Shown piece after piece: positions 15,146 through 26,100 of a stretch of 39,118 bases of DNA. This stretch comes from Bacteroidales bacterium (lineage in GTDB: Bacteria > Bacteroidota > Bacteroidia > Bacteroidales > F082). The notes beneath the pieces were generated by a model. That model was not told the DNA's origin and ran no database searches. It was given only the letters and a program-made list of their open reading frames with translations. Both the position numbers and the translations under genes were made by a program. Each line of letters starts with the position of its first letter. Position 1 is the first letter of the stretch. Where the stretch lies: the NCBI GenBank assembly GCA_018400955.1, contig JAGYLH010000022.1:1-39118 (forward strand). The letters are read 5' to 3'.

Positions 15146-17905
15146 CTAATTGATAAAAAATTTCACAGTTTTATCCAGTTTATCCGAGCTAACTTTTACA
15201 ATGTAAACGCCGGTTGGCAACTGTATTGCAGTTTCGAATTGCGTGGCACTGGGCAGTTGCTGCCTCAGCAATGACTGACCTGCTGCATTTGTTACAGATA
15301 AATCCATGCCTTCGAGGTTGAATTCAGACTGAATAATAAGTTTTCCATTGCGATGCTGCACCCTGATTTGTTTTTCGAGGCTTTCGGCAACGCCAACAAG
15401 GCCCCAATCTTCAATTAATATTTCATCAAGGAACAAGCCAATGCCAGCGGGGTTGTCAGCCAGCCATCCTAAAAAGATATAGCCATCATGTTCTGGTATC
15501 AACAGTGCAGTTTCCGAACGCCAGGCATTCACATTGATGCCCTGCACCTCCAGTGCCTTATTTACCAAATCGGTAGTGTCGGCCTTCAGGCCCCAATAGA
15601 GGCTAAAGCGTTCGGGCGAGCTTGGCAGGAAGCCACGATAGCTAAAGCTTACCAGATATTCCCTGGCTGCATCAACCTGTATGGGTGGCGACACAAGCCA
15701 ATTGTTGAAAGTACGAGATTGCCCGCCTGTTGTCATCACAACCATAGATTTTGAGCCAACAGCAGCTGTTAAGTTAGTGCTTTCCCAATTGAGGTTCCAG
15801 TGGGGGGAGTAGTTCCAGGCTTGCCAGTAATCCGGTAATTTTGGAAGCGTTGCATCCTCCACATTGGTCATGAAAGGGTAATCATCAATGGCATCCATGG
15901 TTGTAAATTCCCAGATTACATCACAATCGGCATTAGCACCTGTATTATTTCTTGGTACCACCTTTAAATAATAAGTGGTGGAAGGCTCCATATGGTAACG
16001 GAAATAGGGTTTTGTCACATTCTCACCATTCAAAATATTTGTTGGTGTTTGCGTTCCGTTGCCATCAGTTCCAAAATAAATATCATAAGAAGCGGCAAAA
16101 TTTCCCGGCTTCCATTGCAGCAGTTGATTCAGCAATACATTATCTTGATCAAAATCTTCAATATCCCATCCTTCAGAACATTCAGCCATTTCGGTATAGT
16201 CATCAATTCCTGAAATAATGAGGGAGTAAGCTTGCTGGTTACCAACAAGGGGCCCGTCATGATCGATTAAGATGGTATAGGTTCCTGCCTCGGCTTCAGG
16301 AACAAAAACAACCTCAACATTGTCAACACTGTTCTTTGAATCATTTGTTGCCGGTTCGGTAGGATTTTCAAAATCTTTTTTCCAAGGATAATAAGGGGTA
16401 CCACCCGGCCCCATAACCACCAGGTCAAGATCGTTGCGCAGGTGGGGAGTACGTGGGTTCAAGCTGGGCGATTGTGCTATGCCGGGCTGGTCAGTCCAGC
16501 TGATAGTGACCTTTAGCGGACTGCCATCACGCACTTCTACTTCCCGCTCGTACATATCATTTGAAGCCAACACCAACTCATCTATTGCAACTTGTCCGGC
16601 ATTATCAAGGATTACTGCACCGGCAGCTTTGGCATTCAATACACCCCAGCCAAACATATAATCCGGGCCGGGATGCGGGCCGGCTTCATCAGCAGTATGA
16701 ATGGCAAGGCCTTTGAGTGTGGCAGCACGCATAGGTTGGCCACCATTTAAATCCTGATAAAGAATCTGCAGCTGAGCCAAAGTACCGGCAGCGTTTGGCG
16801 ATGCCATACTGGTTCCTGTTGATGTTTCGTAGGCAGTATTACTTGCTGAGGCACTGGAATAGGTATCCGTACCTTTAGCTACCAGGTCGGGTTTAATACG
16901 ACCGTCGTCTGATGGCCCCCAACTGCTTGAGTTATTCATAATGGCCTGACTTGGGTCTTGGTAATCGATAAGTTCCCTGATGTTTCCAACTGCCAGGGTG
17001 TTTTTTGCAACTCCAAAAGCATCAACACAATCAAAACCATCATCACCGCCATCTTTTTCAGGAATTCCTGGTTGTCCTGCATCGAAAGGGCCTTCGCCCC
17101 TGTCGTTGCCAGCAGCAACCACGATCAGGTGGTAGGGTGCATTAAAGGCGATAAGGTCCATTTGACGGGAATTGCTGCCATAAAACCCAAAGCGGTAATC
17201 TTCAACTGGTGAAACTCCTGAATTACCTGTCCAAACCCAGGTACTGCCATTCCAGTTCCAGCCTGTGGTATAGCCCCAGGAGTGGTTTGATATTTCCATA
17301 CCAGCTGCTGCTGCACTGGCTATCTCGTTCCAATGGTTGTTCCAATCGTATGTTTTCAATTGACCGGCATGGATCATACCTTTTGCCTCGGGGCTAACCC
17401 CACCGGCAATTATGGTTCCGGCCACATGTGTTGCATGCGATGAAAAGCTGGAAGCTCCATCACCAAGCACAATACGCGCAACACCGGTATTGTTAAACTC
17501 CTGGTGGGTGTTGCGCACACGCCCTCCATCCCAAATACCAATTTTATCATAGCCGTCACCGGACACGTTGACGCCCAAGCTGCCGCCCTCCCACAAATGG
17601 CTGGCGCGCGTGGTATGTGCGGCACCCAAGTTATAGGTTTGAAAGAAAACAGGCAAGCCATCTACCACGTCCACCAATTGTATGATGGTGCCGTCCTCAA
17701 GCTCACGGCGCAGCGGTATGTTATGCTCTGAAGCAAAGTTTTCTGCCCGAAGGCGCATTTGGTTCCATTCCTGTTCAGCTTCAGCGGCAAACTCCGTCAA
17801 AGCAGGCACATTGGTCTCCGTTTGAGCTGTTAACCATATTGTTGATTGAAAAAAGAGGAGGAAAACAAGTAGTTTTCCGGTTAATTTTAAATGTTCCATA
17901 ATCAT
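15146..17905 (-). CDS. Secreted subtilisin-like serine protease with type-IX sorting domain (paralogue 2)
   Basis: A 919-residue exoprotein with the same architecture as its neighbour. It has a signal peptide (about 1-28, LLVFLLFFQSTIWLTAQ), a short N-terminal region, and an S8 domain with D126 in IWDGG, H160 in HATHVAGT, N267 in AAGNDRGEG and S366 in GTSMASPN. Then follow the beta-sandwich 'RNDLDLVVMGPGGTPYYPW', a fibronectin-III-like segment around AASYDIYFGTDG, a choice-of-anchor-J/MAM-like domain ending LFLDEILIEDWG, and a type-IX C-terminal sorting domain (LSVTNAAGQSLLRQ...GVYIVKV...KFFIN). The catalytic residue numbers are identical to paralogue 1, showing little length change before residue 366. 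The start ATG is at 17903-17905; a second ATG two codons on is also possible. A TAAATTTG box lies 25 bp upstream. SprA, encoded just beyond the next two genes, is the likely export pore. Confidence 0.93.
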   Translation of the reverse strand: MIMEHLKLTGKLLVFLLFFQSTIWLTAQTETNVPALTEFAAEAEQEWNQMRLRAENFASEHNIPLRRELEDGTIIQLVDVVDGLPVFFQTYNLGAAHTTRASHLWEGGSLGVNVSGDGYDKIGIWDGGRVRNTHQEFNNTGVARIVLGDGASSFSSHATHVAGTIIAGGVSPEAKGMIHAGQLKTYDWNNHWNEIASAAAAGMEISNHSWGYTTGWNWNGSTWVWTGNSGVSPVEDYRFGFYGSNSRQMDLIAFNAPYHLIVVAAGNDRGEGPFDAGQPGIPEKDGGDDGFDCVDAFGVAKNTLAVGNIRELIDYQDPSQAIMNNSSSWGPSDDGRIKPDLVAKGTDTYSSASASNTAYETSTGTSMASPNAAGTLAQLQILYQDLNGGQPMRAATLKGLAIHTADEAGPHPGPDYMFGWGVLNAKAAGAVILDNAGQVAIDELVLASNDMYEREVEVRDGSPLKVTISWTDQPGIAQSPSLNPRTPHLRNDLDLVVMGPGGTPYYPWKKDFENPTEPATNDSKNSVDNVEVVFVPEAEAGTYTILIDHDGPLVGNQQAYSLIISGIDDYTEMAECSEGWDIEDFDQDNVLLNQLLQWKPGNFAASYDIYFGTDGNGTQTPTNILNGENVTKPYFRYHMEPSTTYYLKVVPRNNTGANADCDVIWEFTTMDAIDDYPFMTNVEDATLPKLPDYWQAWNYSPHWNLNWESTNLTAAVGSKSMVVMTTGGQSRTFNNWLVSPPIQVDAAREYLVSFSYRGFLPSSPERFSLYWGLKADTTDLVNKALEVQGINVNAWRSETALLIPEHDGYIFLGWLADNPAGIGLFLDEILIEDWGLVGVAESLEKQIRVQHRNGKLIIQSEFNLEGMDLSVTNAAGQSLLRQQLPSATQFETAIQLPTGVYIVKVSSDKLDKTVKFFIN

Positions 17906-17930
17906 AAGTATTTTGCTTTAGTTGAGGCCC

Positions 17931-17938
17931 CAAATTTA
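17931..17938 (-). promoter_or_regulatory. Candidate -7 box for subtilase paralogue 2
   Basis: Minus strand reads TAAATTTG, 25 bp before the ATG. The nearest upstream TTG is 24 bp away, one base outside the usual range. Confidence 0.45.
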
Positions 17939-18082
17939 TGCATTTTTACATAACCAGCTTTTCAATAATGAAAACACTTAAACTTTCCCTTGCCAAATAC
18001 ATTCATTACAAGTGCATAGAGCCAGAAAGAAATGTTTCACGGAATTTCAAATTATAGGGGAACAAGCTTTTGGACAGTTTGC

Positions 18083-18090
18083 TATCTTTG
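18083..18090 (+). promoter_or_regulatory. Candidate -7 box for the phosphofructokinase gene
   Basis: TATCTTTG, a full TAnnTTTG match, ends 27 bp before the ATG at 18118. A TTTG 10 bp upstream is too close for a normal -33 element. Confidence 0.45.
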
Positions 18091-18117
18091 CAAGCTAAAA
18101 TTCTAAAAAACCAAACC

Positions 18118-19335
18118 ATGCAGGAATCAATTGCAATTTTATGTGGAGGCGGGCCAGCCCCGGGCATAAACACCGTAATCAGCACAGTGGCTAAAACTTT
18201 TTTAAAGTCGGGTTACCGTGTTATCGGCCTGCACGGCGGCTATAAAAGCCTTTTTGCAAAAACCCCGGAAATACTCGACTTTGACTTTACTTTTGCTGAC
18301 GATATTCAAAAACAAGGCGGATCGGCCCTGCGGATGAGCCGGCACAAACCAAAGGACAGTGATTTTTCGACCCGGTTTTTCACCTTAAACAATGTAAAAC
18401 TACTGGTTACCATTGGCGGCGATGATACGGCCTCTACCGCCAATCGCATTTCAAAATTCCTGGCTGAAAATAAAATAAAAATCCAAAACCTGCATGTACC
18501 TAAAACAATAGACAACGACCTGCCTTTGCCGGAGGGATCACCTACGTTTGGCTATTATTCAGCCAAGGATGAAGGGGTCAGGATTGCGCAAACCATCTAT
18601 GAAGATGCCCGCACCAGCGGCAATTGGTTTACCGTTTCGGCCATGGGCCGCGAGGCTGGCCACCTGGCTTTTGGCATCGGGGCAGCCTGTCATTACCCGA
18701 TGATTATCATACCGGAAATGTTTCATAAAACGGAGGTTACTTTTGACCGCATAACGCGCTTAATTATTTCTTCGATGGTGAAAAGAAAAATTGAAGGCAT
18801 TGCCTATGGGGTTGCCATTGTAAGTGAAGGCGTATTTCATTTTATGACCAAAAGCGAAATTGAATCGTCCAACGTTAATTTCACTTATGACGACCATGGG
18901 CACCCCGAACTGGGCAATGTGAGTAAAGCACACATATATAATATGCTGTTGCAGCATCGCCTGAAAGAAATCAACCTGAACATAAAGAGCCGCCCGGTTG
19001 AACTAGGTTATGAATTGCGTTGTGTGCGCCCTGTGGCTTTCGATTTAATGTACTGCGGCTTATTAGGATACGGCGTAAAACAGCTATTTGATCAGGGTGT
19101 TTCGGGGGCTATGGTAACATCGGACCCGGCCGGCAATTGCCATCCACTTTACCTGAAAGATGTGGAAGACGAAAATGGCAAAGTTAGACCACGTTTAGTC
19201 GATATGGATGGCGAAAAAACTAAAATGATTTTTGAAAACGGCTTGCAATACATAGGCCCTGATGATTATAATGCAGCTCGCGAATACATCCCAAACCCTG
19301 AGGACTACGATTTCCGGAAGATTTTGAAATGGTAG
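18118..19335 (+). CDS. 6-phosphofructokinase, motif pattern of the diphosphate-dependent type
   Basis: A 405-residue cytoplasmic enzyme that phosphorylates fructose 6-phosphate at C1. The N-terminal 'CGGGPAPGINTVI' is the phosphate-donor loop. Donor preference is suggested by two motifs: GGDDT (G100-T104), where ATP enzymes have GGDGS, and PKTIDND (128-134), where ATP enzymes have PGTIDND. Asp and Lys at these two places are the established markers of PPi-dependent enzymes, so the reaction would be reversible and would use diphosphate. Asp132 and Asp134 of TIDND include the catalytic base. The frame is open from a TTG at 18070 upstream of the promoter box, so the ATG at 18118 (MQESIAILCGG) is the true start. 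It is monocistronic by spacing (188 bp to ruvA). An ATP-using enzyme of the same clade cannot be excluded without assay. Confidence 0.9.
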   Translation: MQESIAILCGGGPAPGINTVISTVAKTFLKSGYRVIGLHGGYKSLFAKTPEILDFDFTFADDIQKQGGSALRMSRHKPKDSDFSTRFFTLNNVKLLVTIGGDDTASTANRISKFLAENKIKIQNLHVPKTIDNDLPLPEGSPTFGYYSAKDEGVRIAQTIYEDARTSGNWFTVSAMGREAGHLAFGIGAACHYPMIIIPEMFHKTEVTFDRITRLIISSMVKRKIEGIAYGVAIVSEGVFHFMTKSEIESSNVNFTYDDHGHPELGNVSKAHIYNMLLQHRLKEINLNIKSRPVELGYELRCVRPVAFDLMYCGLLGYGVKQLFDQGVSGAMVTSDPAGNCHPLYLKDVEDENGKVRPRLVDMDGEKTKMIFENGLQYIGPDDYNAAREYIPNPEDYDFRKILKW

Positions 19336-19468
19336 TATCTTTTATAATACCACCCGTTATTTCTGCTTTTAAATAAAAAGGAAAGGTTTATATCAGTACT
19401 AAAAAGGCAATCATAAAACAGGGGCTAAACGAAAAATACCCCCGATCGCAAACTGATGGTATTATTTG

Positions 19469-19476
19469 TATTTTTG
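19469..19476 (+). promoter_or_regulatory. Candidate -7 box for ruvA-sprA
   Basis: TATTTTTG, a TAnnTTTG match, ends 47 bp before the ruvA ATG. No -33 element at normal spacing. Confidence 0.4.
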
Positions 19477-19523
19477 CCCGCTTGGTACCATGAATTACAC
19501 GTCGCTTAATAAGACAATAGTCT

Positions 19524-20105
19524 ATGTACGCATTCATTAAAGGAAAGCTTGTTGAAAAAAATCCAACTTCTGTAATCGTTGAAGCAAACGGAATTGGATA
19601 CCAAATCCATATTTCGCTCAACACATTTGCAGCCATTGGCGACAATGAGCAGGTGAAGCTTTTTACCCACCTGGCCATTCGTGAGGATGCCCATGTGCTT
19701 TATGGTTTTGCAGAGGAAAACGAACGGGCACTTTTCCTTTTGTTAATTACTGTTTCAGGCGTAGGGGCCAATACTGCCAGGCTGATTCTGTCATCGCTCA
19801 CAACAACAGAGGCCATTGATGCCATTGCACTAGGCAAAACACATATTCTGGAAGGGGTGAAAGGAATCGGCGGAAAAACCGCACAAAGAATTGTTGTTGA
19901 CTTAAAAGATAAGGTGGGCAAAGGGGATTTAACAAGTGAAAAAGTATCTTCATCATACAATACCTTAAAAGACGAAGCGTTATCAGGTCTGTTGATTTTA
20001 GGGTTCAACAAAAATGCGGCCGATAAGGCTTTGGATAAATTATTAAAAATACATCAGGAACCTAGTGTGGAATTTCTAATTAAAGAGTCCCTGAAAGTGT
20101 TGTAG
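19524..20105 (+). CDS. ruvA: Holliday junction branch migration protein RuvA
   Basis: A 193-residue DNA-binding protein that tetramerises on Holliday junctions and recruits the RuvB motor. The N-terminal OB-fold domain (1-63) starts MYAFIKGKL and includes 'EANGIGYQIHIS'. Tandem helix-hairpin-helix motifs are LITVSGVGANTARLILS (about 75-91) and LEGVKGIGGKTAQRIVVDLKDK (about 106-127). The C-terminal domain III (about 145-193, ALSGLLILGFNKNAADKALDKLL) contacts RuvB. The length is normal. sprA starts 61 bp downstream on the same strand. To my knowledge ruvA next to sprA and gcvH is a recurring gene order in Bacteroidota, so the neighbourhood is probably conserved rather than accidental. ruvB and ruvC are not in the window. 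Confidence 0.96.
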   Translation: MYAFIKGKLVEKNPTSVIVEANGIGYQIHISLNTFAAIGDNEQVKLFTHLAIREDAHVLYGFAEENERALFLLLITVSGVGANTARLILSSLTTTEAIDAIALGKTHILEGVKGIGGKTAQRIVVDLKDKVGKGDLTSEKVSSSYNTLKDEALSGLLILGFNKNAADKALDKLLKIHQEPSVEFLIKESLKVL

Positions 20106-20166
20106 TAATTGTTATAATCGCATGATTAGTAAATAAATAAGAAGATTATCATACTTCAGAAATAAA

Positions 20167-23100
20167 GTGGGTTTGTCATTGAAAAGATTTTTTAGGTACG
20201 TATTTATTTCGCTTGCGATTGTGGCGGGGGCTTTCATAAGTATGGCCAACAAACCATTTTTGGTTACCCACACTGCTGCCAATCCCTTGTGGCCCCAACA
20301 ACCTGATACCAGCCGGATGCAGTATCCCATTCCACAGGATGACGGCAACCCCTACAACCAATTCGACCAGCAATCGCCACTTTATCTGAGTGAGCCCGAA
20401 AATATCAAACGTGAAGTGGTGTATGACCCGCTTACAGGCCAATATGTTTTTTACAGCAAAATTGGCGACTTCAACTACCGCACACCTACCTCCATGACCC
20501 GCGAGGAGTACATGAATTACCAAAATAAAAAAGGCATTCAACATTTCTGGCAAGACCGCTCACAAACTTCACAACCGCAGTCAGCGCAATCCATTATTCC
20601 GCCCATACATATTGGAGGCGAGGCCTTTGACAGGATATTTGGGGGAAGCACTATTGACATTCGTCCGCAAGGGTCAGCCGAAATTACCTTTGGCGTGAAA
20701 AGCAATAAACGTGAAGACCCCCAATTGGACGTGCGCCAAAGACGTACCACCAATTTCGACTTCGACCAGAAAATTCAAATGAATGTTGTTGCCAAAATTG
20801 GCGAAAAAATTGAATTCAGGACCAATTACAACACCCAGGCAACCTTCCAGTTCGAAAACCGCTTGGCACTGAAATATGAAGGCAAAGAGGACGAAATTAT
20901 TAAACTGATTGAAGCTGGCAATGTGAGCTTCCCGCTCAATTCAACTTTGATCAATGGCAGCCAGGCACTTTTTGGTATTAAAACGAAAATGCAATTTGGC
21001 CGAACCAGTGTTACAGCTGTTTTTTCGCAGCAAGAAAGTGAAACCCGCAATATTACAGTTCAGGGTGGTGCCCAAACAAACCAGTTTAACCTGAGCAGCC
21101 TTGATTATGAAGAAAATAGGCACTTCTTTATCAGCCAGCACTTTAGGGAGCAATACGAAAATGCTTTAAAATCGCTTCCCATCATCGGCTCCGACATCAA
21201 CATCACCAAGGTGGAGGTGTGGATTACCAATGTAGGCGCTGCCCTGGAGGATAACCGCAACATCATTGCCCTTGCTGACCTGGGTGAAGGCCGCAGGGAA
21301 TGGATTGGCAACAGTGAGATAACTGCCACACAAGGACCACCATTGCCTACCAACAGGTCAAATAACATGATGAACCGCATGGATACAGCCAGCATTCGCA
21401 GCATCAATACGGTTTCGTCCTATTTGAGTGCCGACCCTTTTAATTTGGGTAGAAATGGCTATATGGTTGCAGGACAAGATTTTGAAAAAATTGAAAATGC
21501 CAGAAAACTCAATCAGTCAGAATATACCTATAATAGTAAGTTGGGATTTGTGTCGCTCAACACCACGCTCAATGCCGACCAAACCCTTGCAGTAGCCTAT
21601 CAATACACAGTTATCGGATACGACAGCGTATTCCAGGTAGGTGAATTCTCGGACCAGGGTATTAATTCACCAAAAAACCTCGTTGTTAAACTGCTTAAGA
21701 GTAGTGCCATAAATACCCGCATCCCCATGTGGAACCTGATGATGAAAAACGTTTATACCATCAGGGCATTTCAGGTGAACCGCGAAGACTTTACATTCAA
21801 TATATTATACACAGGTAATGACAATGCAGTGCCTACAGGCTATTTCACCGAGGGTGATGAAAGTGTCACCGGTGTGCCGCTTATCCACCTGATGGGCCTC
21901 GACAACCTGAACCAGCAAATGAACCCTGTTGCCGGTGGTGATGGGGTTTTCGACTTTCTGGATAATGCAGCCACCCAGGGCGGAACAATCAACTCTTCCA
22001 ACGGGCGTATCTTTTTTACTGTACTTGAACCTTTTGGCTCGCACATCCGAAATAAGATTTTTCCTGACAATCCCGACCTGGCCGACCACTATGCCTATGA
22101 TTCGCTCTATACACTTACTAAAACGGGTGCTGAGCAATTTCCTGAAAAAAACAAATACCTCCTCGAAGGTTATTACAAATCGCAGTCGGGCAGCGAAATC
22201 AACCTCAATGCCCTCAATGTGCCGCAAGGTTCGGTGAAAGTTACTGCCGGTGGTGTGCCCCTTACCGAAAACGTGGACTATACCGTTGACTACACCCTGG
22301 GACGCGTTCGCATTATCAACGAAGGAATTCTCAGTTCGGGCACCCCCATCAACATTTCTTTGGAAAGCAACCAAATGTTTGCCATCCAGCAGAAACGCAT
22401 GATGGGATTGCGCCTTGACCATGAATTTAATCAGGATTTCCGCCTTGGTGCCACCTTGCTCAATTTGCATGAAAGGCCGCTAACACAAAAAGTGAATTAC
22501 GGAGACGACCCCATTTCAAATACCATCTACGGCCTCGACCTGAGTTATCGCCGCGAATCGCGTTGGCTCACCAATATGATTAACAAAATACCGGGTATCA
22601 GCACCAATCAGATTTCACGCATCAATGTGGATGGTGAATTTGCCCATTTTCTACCAGGTCATTCACGTGCAGTGGGTAAAACAGGAACCTCCTATATTGA
22701 TGATTTTGAAGGAGCTAAATCTAAAATTGACCTGCGTCAGCAACACACTTGGTTCTTGGCCAGCACACCACAGGGCCAACTTGACCTTTTCCCTGAAGCA
22801 GCGCCGGGAACAGGTCTTGATTATGGAAAAAACAGGGCGAAAATGGCCTGGTATATTATTGATGCTTCTGTTTTTTACGATCGATTTGGCACACGAAGGC
22901 CTCCAAATATTGACCGCAATGAACTATCAAGGCACAGCGTTCGCCAGGTTCTTGAAACTGAGGTTTTTCCCAACAAGGATATTCCATCAGGCATACCCAC
23001 CAATATTGCTGTGCTCAATATGGCCTATTACCCCCAGGAGCGCGGCCCCTACAATTATGATGTAATGCCAACTTCCTACACTGCCGGACTGGAGGATGAC

Positions 23101-26100
23101 GGAAGCCTTGCCCGTCCCGATTCGCGCTGGGGAGGTATTATGCGCCGGATTGAAGCTACTGATTTTGAGGCAACAAATATCGAATACCTGGAGTTTTGGA
23201 TGATGGACCCTTTTACTGAAGACCCTACCAACTCAGGAGATTTATACATAAACCTTGGAGATATTTCAGAAGATATTTTGCGTGACGGACGCAAGTTTTA
23301 CGAACATGGATTGCCCGTTTCCGAAGAGGTCATAAATGTGGATACGACCATTTGGGGCCGCGTTCCAACCTTGCAGGCTTTGACAGAATCGTTCAGCAAC
23401 CTGCCCGGGTCGCGACAGTTTCAAGATGTTGGTTACGATGGTTTGCGCGATGAAGATGAACGCAGTTTTCATGGCCCTACCTTTTTGGATGTAATCCGCG
23501 ACCGGTATGGGGAAAATTCAGTAGCTTTTCAAGAATCCCTGCAAGATCCATCAGCAGACAACTTCCAGTATTTCAGGGGCGCCGCACTCGACAGCGACTC
23601 GCGCTATACCAGCATTCTGGAGCGTTATAAAAACTTTAACGGACCCGATGGCAACTCCCCTACCGATGATTTGAACACGGAAGATTTTCAAACAAGTGCC
23701 ACCACTTTTCCGAATATGGAAGACATAAACCGCGACAATACCTTAAGCGAAACAGAAAGATACTTCCAGTACAGAATCAAGCTCGATCCGCAAAACATGA
23801 AGGTTGGTGAAAACTATATCACCGATATCCGTGAAGCAACCGGTATTCCGCTTGAAAATGGCGATGTGGGAGAAGTAACCTGGTATCAGTTTAAAATCCC
23901 TGTGAGTCAACCCGAAAAAGTGGTTGGAAGTATTGAAGATTTTCGTTCGATCAGGTTTATCAGGATGTTTTTCAAAGGATTTGAGCGTCCGGTTTTGGCT
24001 CGCTTTGCCACCCTGGAACTGGTTCGAGGCGAATGGCGCACTTATCGTTACAACCTTGAAGCCCCGGGAGAGTATCTCGTTAACGACAATGCCAACAATA
24101 CCCGCTTTGATATTTCAGCTGTAAATATAGAAGAAAATGGCCGTCGCGAACCCATCCCGTATGTAATCCCGCCGGGAATTGAACGCGAAATCAACTACGG
24201 CACCACCAGTTTGGTGCGCCTCAACGAGCAGTCGATGGCGTTTACGGTTCAGAACTTGCAGGATGGCGATGCACGTGCAGCATACAAAACCACCAGTTTT
24301 GATTTCAGGCAGTACAAAAAACTAAAAATGTATGTGCATGCCGAAAAGCTTATCGAGGCCGAGGAGCTGGACTATGGCGACTTGACTGTATTTATAAGAA
24401 TGGGGGCTGATTTTACGCAAAATTATTACGAATATGAGATTCCGCTCACCTTTACACCATGGAACACGCCATTTTCCGATGATTTGGCAATATGGCCCGA
24501 AGAAAACCTCCTCGACATTGATTTGGAAGAACTGGTGCAGGTAAAGCAGAACAGGAATATCGCCATGCGTGATCCCAACTCAACAGTGAATTGGAATCTT
24601 CCATTTATCCAACAACTTGGCGACCATTTAGTTAAAGTAGTCGGAAACCCGAGCATAAGCGATGTGAAGGGTATTATGATTGGTGTGCGCAACCCCAAGA
24701 GGCAAGGTGTAAATACCACTGATGATGGTTTGCCCAAGAGTGCCATCGTATGGGTGAATGAACTCCGCGTTACCGATTTTAACAATAAAGGAGGCTGGGC
24801 TGCCACAGCCCGGGTTGAAACCCACCTGGCCGACCTGGGACGCGTAGTTGTATCGGGAGCCCACAGCACACCTGGCTTTGGAAGCCTCGATATGAAAGTA
24901 AACGAAACTTCACGTGAAGCCATAACTGATTTTAACGTAGCCACAGACATCGACCTTGGAAAATTCCTGCCCGAATCCACCGGTTTGCGCATCCCTATGC
25001 ACTTTGATTATGGAGAAGCACACATCAGGCCTGAATTCAACCCATTGAACCCAGACGTCAAACTCAAGGACGACCTGGCCTCGTATGATACAGAAGCTGA
25101 ACGTGATTCGGTGAAAGTGCTCACAAATGATTATTTGCAGCGAAAGAACCTCAATTTCATGAATGTGCGCAAGGACAGGGTGGGAGGCACACGACCACCG
25201 CGCATTTACGACATCGAAAACCTGAATGTGTCCTATTCATACAGCGAAATTTACCAACGCAATGTGGATGTGGAGTACGATATGCGAAAAGAATACCGGG
25301 GAGGATTGGGATACAACTATATGGCCAACCCAAAAAATGTGCAGCCTTTTGCCAATTCTAAATGGGCATCGAAACCATTTATGCAATTGATTAAGGATAT
25401 TAATTTCTTCTATCTGCCGAAGAACTTCGCATTCCGCACCGAAATGAACCGACAACACCACGAAAAGAAGTTCCGCAACAAGAGTGCAGGTGATGTGATT
25501 ACATACCCCATTTTTAGCAAACAATGGAACTGGAACCGCAATTATGATTTAAAGTTTGACCTCACCAGGTCGCTTACCATGGACTTTACGGCTGTTGCCA
25601 ATGCCTATGTATATGAACCCTCGGGCAATCCTGACCGAGGCACTTCAGCCTGGGATATGAACCGCGACACCATCCGCAACGAGATTATGCGGCTGGGCAC
25701 TAAAAACCGCTATAATCAGTCCATTCGCATTAATTACAATGTGCCGATCAATAAAATACCCATGCTAAACTGGATCACAGCAACCGCCGGTTATCAGGCT
25801 GTTTTCAACTGGACGGCTTCGCCACTGTCCGTGCAGGATCGTATTGGCAATGTTATCGAAAATCAAAATACCAAACAGCTTAACAGCAATATTGATTTCA
25901 ACCGCTTGTACAGTAAAAACAGTTACCTGAAAACCCTCTCACAACCACCCAGGTCAGCTCGCAGGGATGGCCCCGGTGCACGTCCGGGAACTGCACCACC
26001 ATCACCACGACAAAACCGCGAAAATCAAGAAGCAGAGGCCGACAGCCTGCAGGAAAAGCCCAGCATCAATTACTTTAAAATTGTTGCTGATAATTTGTTA

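Noticed and set aside
19328..19352. Terminator hairpin after the phosphofructokinase gene
   Set aside because: GGTAGTAT and ATAATACC pair only with a mismatch and no T run follows.
21805..22470. Minus-strand open frame of 221 codons inside sprA
   Set aside because: It is antisense to intact SprA with no domain or start signal.
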